Shown here piece after piece: positions 6,105 to 9,889 of a stretch of 9,889 nucleotides of DNA (within the stretch, counting starts at the first letter, position 1; the number at the start of each line of letters is the position of its first letter). The translations under genes were made by a program, and so were the position numbers. The stretch comes from an uncultured Collinsella sp. (GTDB lineage Bacteria; Actinomycetota; Coriobacteriia; Coriobacteriales; Coriobacteriaceae), in contig URWM01000039.1 in assembly GCA_900551655.1 (NCBI GenBank), positions 1 to 9,889 on the forward strand. Reading direction: 5' to 3'. A model generated the notes under the pieces. That model saw only the letters and a list, made by a program, of their open reading frames with translations, ran no database searches and was not told the origin of the DNA.

Positions 6105-9100
6105 ATGGATATGTTTGAGGACGAGTGCCAGCGCGCCTCGTGGCGTCGTCATGGAGCGATTGCCCGTGGCGTAGCCAAGCGCGGTCTGGTGGCGTTCCTG
6201 GCTTTTGCCATGGCTTTTGGCACCACGCCGGCGCAACTTTGGGCTGAGGGTGCCGAGGGCATTGCCGAGGCCGTTACTTCGCGTGATGCGGAGCCGACGG
6301 GGGAGGATAGTTCCACGGCGACCGGTGCTGACCAGGTAGCGACCGAGAATGAGAAGCCTGCAAAGGGCGCGGATACGAGTGATTCTGCCGCTTCTGCAGA
6401 TACGCAGGAGAGCGAGTCGCAGGATGTTTCGCAGCCCGCTGCAAAAGTGGAGGCTGCCGCCGAGGCAAGTGCCAAAGCCGAGTCCGCTGTGTCGAGTGAT
6501 GATGACGAGTCGGATATCGCTACCGCAGCATACGTGACGGTCGACTTCGTCAGTCTGTTGAACGCCAAGGGCCAGGACATCGTCGATGGATCTGCGTCCA
6601 ATACTGCTCTTAAGGTTGGCGATACGATTAAAGTTGGCGCCTACTACGAGGACGACTGGGGCGACGACGAGGAGATTCTCGATTCCGAGTACGCGCAGCT
6701 CAAGTATCAGTGGTACGTGGGCGAGAAGCAGAGCTCGGCTCCTACCGCCTCGGGCTACACGCCTATCGACGGCGCAACGTCGCGCGAGTTCAAGCTCACG
6801 GCCGCTCAGGCGGGCAAGTATGTTGCCTGCAAGGTGACCTATGGCTCGAGCAAGTGGGACTACAAGTTCACCGCAAGCACGAAGCTGGCGATTGTCGAGG
6901 ACGAAGGCGCCACCACGCCTGCGACGCCCGATGCCAAGACGCTTGCCGAGGCCAAGCAGAAGCTCTCCACTTGGAAGCCGAGCCCGGTCTATGGCACCGA
7001 CACCAATATCGTCGACATGCTCTCGGCCAAGCTCAAGGCGCTCGGCTACGCGAACGTGAAGCCGACTCTCAAGTCTGTGACCTTCGGTGCGACCGACCCG
7101 GCCCAGCAGGGTGGCATCGCTGCAGATGGCACCATCACGTACTTCTTCCTGTCCAATGCGGAGAAGACCGTATCCGCGGATTGGTCGGTGCTACGCCAGT
7201 TCAAACCTACTTATACGCTGACGCTCGGCAGCGAAATCGTCGAATTCACGCCCTCGTCCAGTTCTTCGCTCGCGTGGGATCAAGCCAAGGTTGAAGCGTG
7301 CCTGAACGAGCAGCTCAACGCCGCGACTCTTACCGCCTCGGTCAAGGCGGGCATCGCGCCTTCGACTGCTAAGGAAGAGGTGCTTCCCGGCGCGCTCTAT
7401 GTGGGAGGCAAGAAGGTTGCCGACCTCACCTGGACGTCGAGCGATTCGTCTGCGGCCAAGCTGACTTCGAGCTACGATTCCAATTACAACACGGTCTACA
7501 AGGTCGCCTACACTCATGGCAATGGCGACAAAAACGTGACGTTTACCGTGCGAGCAACACTATTTGCCTCTGGTTACGGCAACTCTCCCTCGACTGCAAT
7601 TACGCGCGGCTACCCGGTCAAGGTAGCCTCCAAGTCCGCCGAGGACATCGCTGCCGAGAAGGCCGAGCTCGAAGCCTCGCTGGCTAAGATCGACGGCCTG
7701 GTGAAGGACTACGCCGACTCGAGCAAGACGGTCGACCTCTCGGCGGTCGAGGGCGACTTTATCCTGCCTCGTGCGAGTAAGATCAATGCCGGCTCGGCGA
7801 AGCTCTCCTATGCGTCCAGCAATGGTTCCGTAGCAAAGTTAAAGGGTTACCGCGTTATCGTTACTCGCGACATCGCAGGTAGCTCCAACACCGCAACCAT
7901 TACGGCCACGCTCACGCGCGATGGTATTACCGCCACGCGCGACATCACCGTGACGGTCAAGCCCATCGACGAGTCCGAGATTGACGCCGCCGTGGCGCAG
8001 ATGCAGGCTGTCAAGGACGCCTACGCTACTTCAATCCTGGGCACCAACACTTCCGCTAACGCGGTGAGCACGAACCTCAGCCCCTGGAGCTCTGCCACGG
8101 TTGCCGAGGACGGTACCATTTCGTATTCCAAGAAGTACGAGACGGGCCAGATTCATGCGGACGATCTGCCTGGCTATGATTCCATGGCAGGCACCAGCTG
8201 GCGTACCTACCGCTCGAGCGACACCTCTATTATCGCCGATGAGACGCTGCGTGTGACGCAGCCTGCGGCAGACACGCTTGTTACGGTGGAGAGTTCGCTC
8301 ACCTACGAGAAGTACGCAGCGCTCGCCAAGGCCCATCCGGATAACGCCAAGCTTCAGAGCCTGGTCAATCAGCCAGTTAAAGCGACGTATCGTGTGGTGG
8401 GCACGACCGACCACTCCGATCCTCAGATTTCGGTCAACTTCAAGCTCGTGGGTGTTAGCGCCGACGGCAGCGATGAAGTTTGGTTCGACGGCGCGCAGAG
8501 CGTTGGCTACGGCTCGACTGCCGATGCCCTGATTGAGCAGATCTTGGATGCCCAGGGTCTCGCTCACACCTCCAGTACCACGGAATATGGTTACTATCTC
8601 TCCGATATCACTTCAAGCGATGGCCGTACGCTTGGCTATGATGCCGCCACGCATAAGTACTGGCAGCTTTTCGTAAACGGTAAAGCATCCGAGGTTGGCG
8701 CCAGCAGTGTGACGCTTGGCGCGGGCGACTCTATCGCTTTGTACTACTCCGCCTTTGGCGCAAGCCTTGACGATGCGAATAAGGCTACCGTCAAAGCCTC
8801 GGTGAGCTTCATCGGACCGGATGAGAACGGCGGCAACTCCGTATGGGCGTTTGCCAGCGACGTCAAGATGTCCGATGGATCCACGGCAGCCGATCTTACC
8901 GAGCAGGAGCTTAAGGCCGCAGGTCTCATCTATGACAGCCAGGGTACGTCCGGTGCATCGTTCTACCTTGCCAGCATTACGCACGCAGACAAGACGTATG
9001 GCTGGGACCAGTCGACCGGCAGGTACTGGCAGCTCTATGTCAACGGCGAGTATTCTCAAAAGGGTGCGGGCCAGGTTACCCTCAAGCCGGGAGACAAGGT

Positions 9101-9849
9101 TCAGTGGGTCTACGCTGCAGATAACGAGAAGCCCCTGGAGGGCCTTGTTGTCAATCCCTTCGCTTCGCGTCCGGACTGGACTGCAAGCTGGAACGGCTTT
9201 GGCAATGCGGGCGGCACGACGCTCGTGAACACGCCGACGCCCACCGAGTCTGCCGCGGAGCTGTGGAAGGTCAATTTGGCCACGGCTGCCGATAAGTGGG
9301 TTTCGCTGGGCGACCCCATCATTGCGGGCGGCTACGTTTTTGTTACCACGGACTCAGAGCTCGTCAAGATCGACAATGCGGGCAAGGTTGTTGCGCGCGT
9401 TTCCAAGGGCGGGATCACTTCGTATTTCTCGCGTCCTGTGTACACGGATGGTCTGATTATCTCGGCAAACGACGATGGTTCCGTGTACGCCTTTTCTGCC
9501 GAGACACTTGAGTGCGTGTGGAAGACCTCTGCACTCGAGGCTCCTGCCGCGGGCGGGCGCTATCAGGCGAATTCGACGATGACGGTGGCAAACGGCTGCG
9601 TCTATGCTGAGTTCGAGGCGGGCGCCGGGGCTACGGGCACCGCAAGTGCGGGCGCCATGGTTTGCGTTGATATTGCGACGGGTCAGGTTAAGTGGACCAA
9701 GTTGACTGTCAAGAGCGATGACTCTACGGGTGAAGGATATTACTGGGCAGGCGCTGCCGCGTCCGGCTCCGATCTTGTCATCGGAGACGAGAGCGGTTGT
9801 GTGAAGCTGATCGACGGCAAGTCCGGCAAGGTTAAGTCTTCCGTGAGCC
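6105..9849 (+). CDS. Secreted multidomain surface protein with tandem DUF4430 (transcobalamin-like) domains and PQQ-like propeller, 3' partial
   Basis: This frame is open from ATG 6105 to the contig end (about 1248 native residues, no stop); residues read after 9849 come from adapter. AGGAG (6096-6100) lies 4 bases before ATG 6105 and 10 before an alternative ATG at 6111. An Arg/Lys-rich N-region and a hydrophobic core LVAFLAFAMAFGTTPA form a signal peptide, probably cut near residue 47. An acidic Ser/Ala/Glu-rich linker runs to about 142. An Ig-like domain (143-266) has YQWYVG and AGKYVACKV. Degenerate bacterial Ig repeats follow at about 427-510 (LTWTSSDSSAAKL) and 552-620 (LSYASSNGSVAKL), with a third, looser one to about 770 (YRSSDTS). 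Two DUF4430/transcobalamin-like C-terminal domains lie at about 777-884 and 896-1007, each with a YWQL..VNG motif (W853, W975). From 1052, ELWKVNL, DGSVYAFSAETLECVWKT and GQVKWTKL are PQQ-like propeller blades. The B12 riboswitch directly upstream suggests a role in corrinoid capture at the cell surface. The C-terminal anchor is not in the window. Confidence 0.85.
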
Positions 9850-9889
9850 CTGTCTCTTATACACATCTGACGCTGCCGACGAAGGCTTA
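9850..9889. other. Sequencing-adapter contamination (Nextera transposase end plus index)
   Basis: CTGTCTCTTATACACATCT (9850-9868) is the Tn5 mosaic end and GACGCTGCCGACGA (9869-9882) the rest of the reverse complement of the Nextera Read 1 adapter. The final AGGCTTA equals the first seven bases of the reverse complement of i5 index 508 (CTAAGCCT). These bases are not from the organism. Read in frame they add a false tail SYTHLTLPTK to the surface protein, and on the other strand a false start MCIRDR. Confidence 0.98.

Noticed and set aside
5791..6174. Open frames on both strands over 5686-6236
   Set aside because: This stretch is a structured RNA: the conserved cobalamin riboswitch core and its leader explain it, and the products have no recognisable domain.
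6710..7294. A 194-codon plus-strand frame inside the surface-protein gene
   Set aside because: It is out of frame with the long signal-peptide-bearing frame from 6105, which has clear domains and continues to the contig end.
9354..9866. A 170-codon minus-strand frame beginning MCIRDR
   Set aside because: Its start codon and first residues lie in the sequencing adapter, and the rest is antisense to the surface protein.

Overview
The window looks like a short-read contig from a high-GC gut actinobacterium of the Coriobacteriia, most likely Collinsella or a close relative. This rests on base composition, codon choice, the family mix and the style of the secreted protein; no marker gene is present to prove it. 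Every gene lies on the + strand. The contig is not biological to its end: the last 40 bases (9850-9889) are an Illumina Nextera adapter followed by part of an index.

Layout. (1) 1-1458: a one-carbon folate pair, an FchA/FTCD-C cyclohydrolase (5' end cut off) followed 2 bases later by a FolD-type methylenetetrahydrofolate dehydrogenase. This FolD lacks two of the three residues that carry the cyclohydrolase step, which fits a division of labour with FchA. (2) 1459-1812: an AT-rich gap holding a 230-bp element with 37-bp imperfect terminal inverted repeats, a MITE-like candidate. (3) 1813-3336: a cytoplasmic family C69 dipeptidase with its own strong ribosome binding site and a strong hairpin terminator. 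(4) 3485-5673: a two-gene unit of a small phasin-like acidic protein and a membrane-anchored ABC1/UbiB-family atypical kinase, closed by a terminator at 5725-5752. (5) 5751-6104: promoter, cobalamin riboswitch and leader. (6) 6105-9849: a very large open frame, without a stop before the contig end, for a secreted multidomain surface protein: signal peptide, acidic linker, Ig-like domain, degenerate bacterial Ig repeats, two tandem DUF4430 (transcobalamin-like C-terminal) domains, and the start of a PQQ-like beta-propeller.

The most interesting unit is (5)+(6). A B12-sensing RNA directly precedes a surface protein that carries two copies of the fold which, in animal intrinsic factor and transcobalamin, closes over cobalamin, joined to a beta-propeller. 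The inference is a Gram-positive cell-surface corrinoid capture protein made when B12 is scarce. The domain assignments were made by eye and binding is untested.
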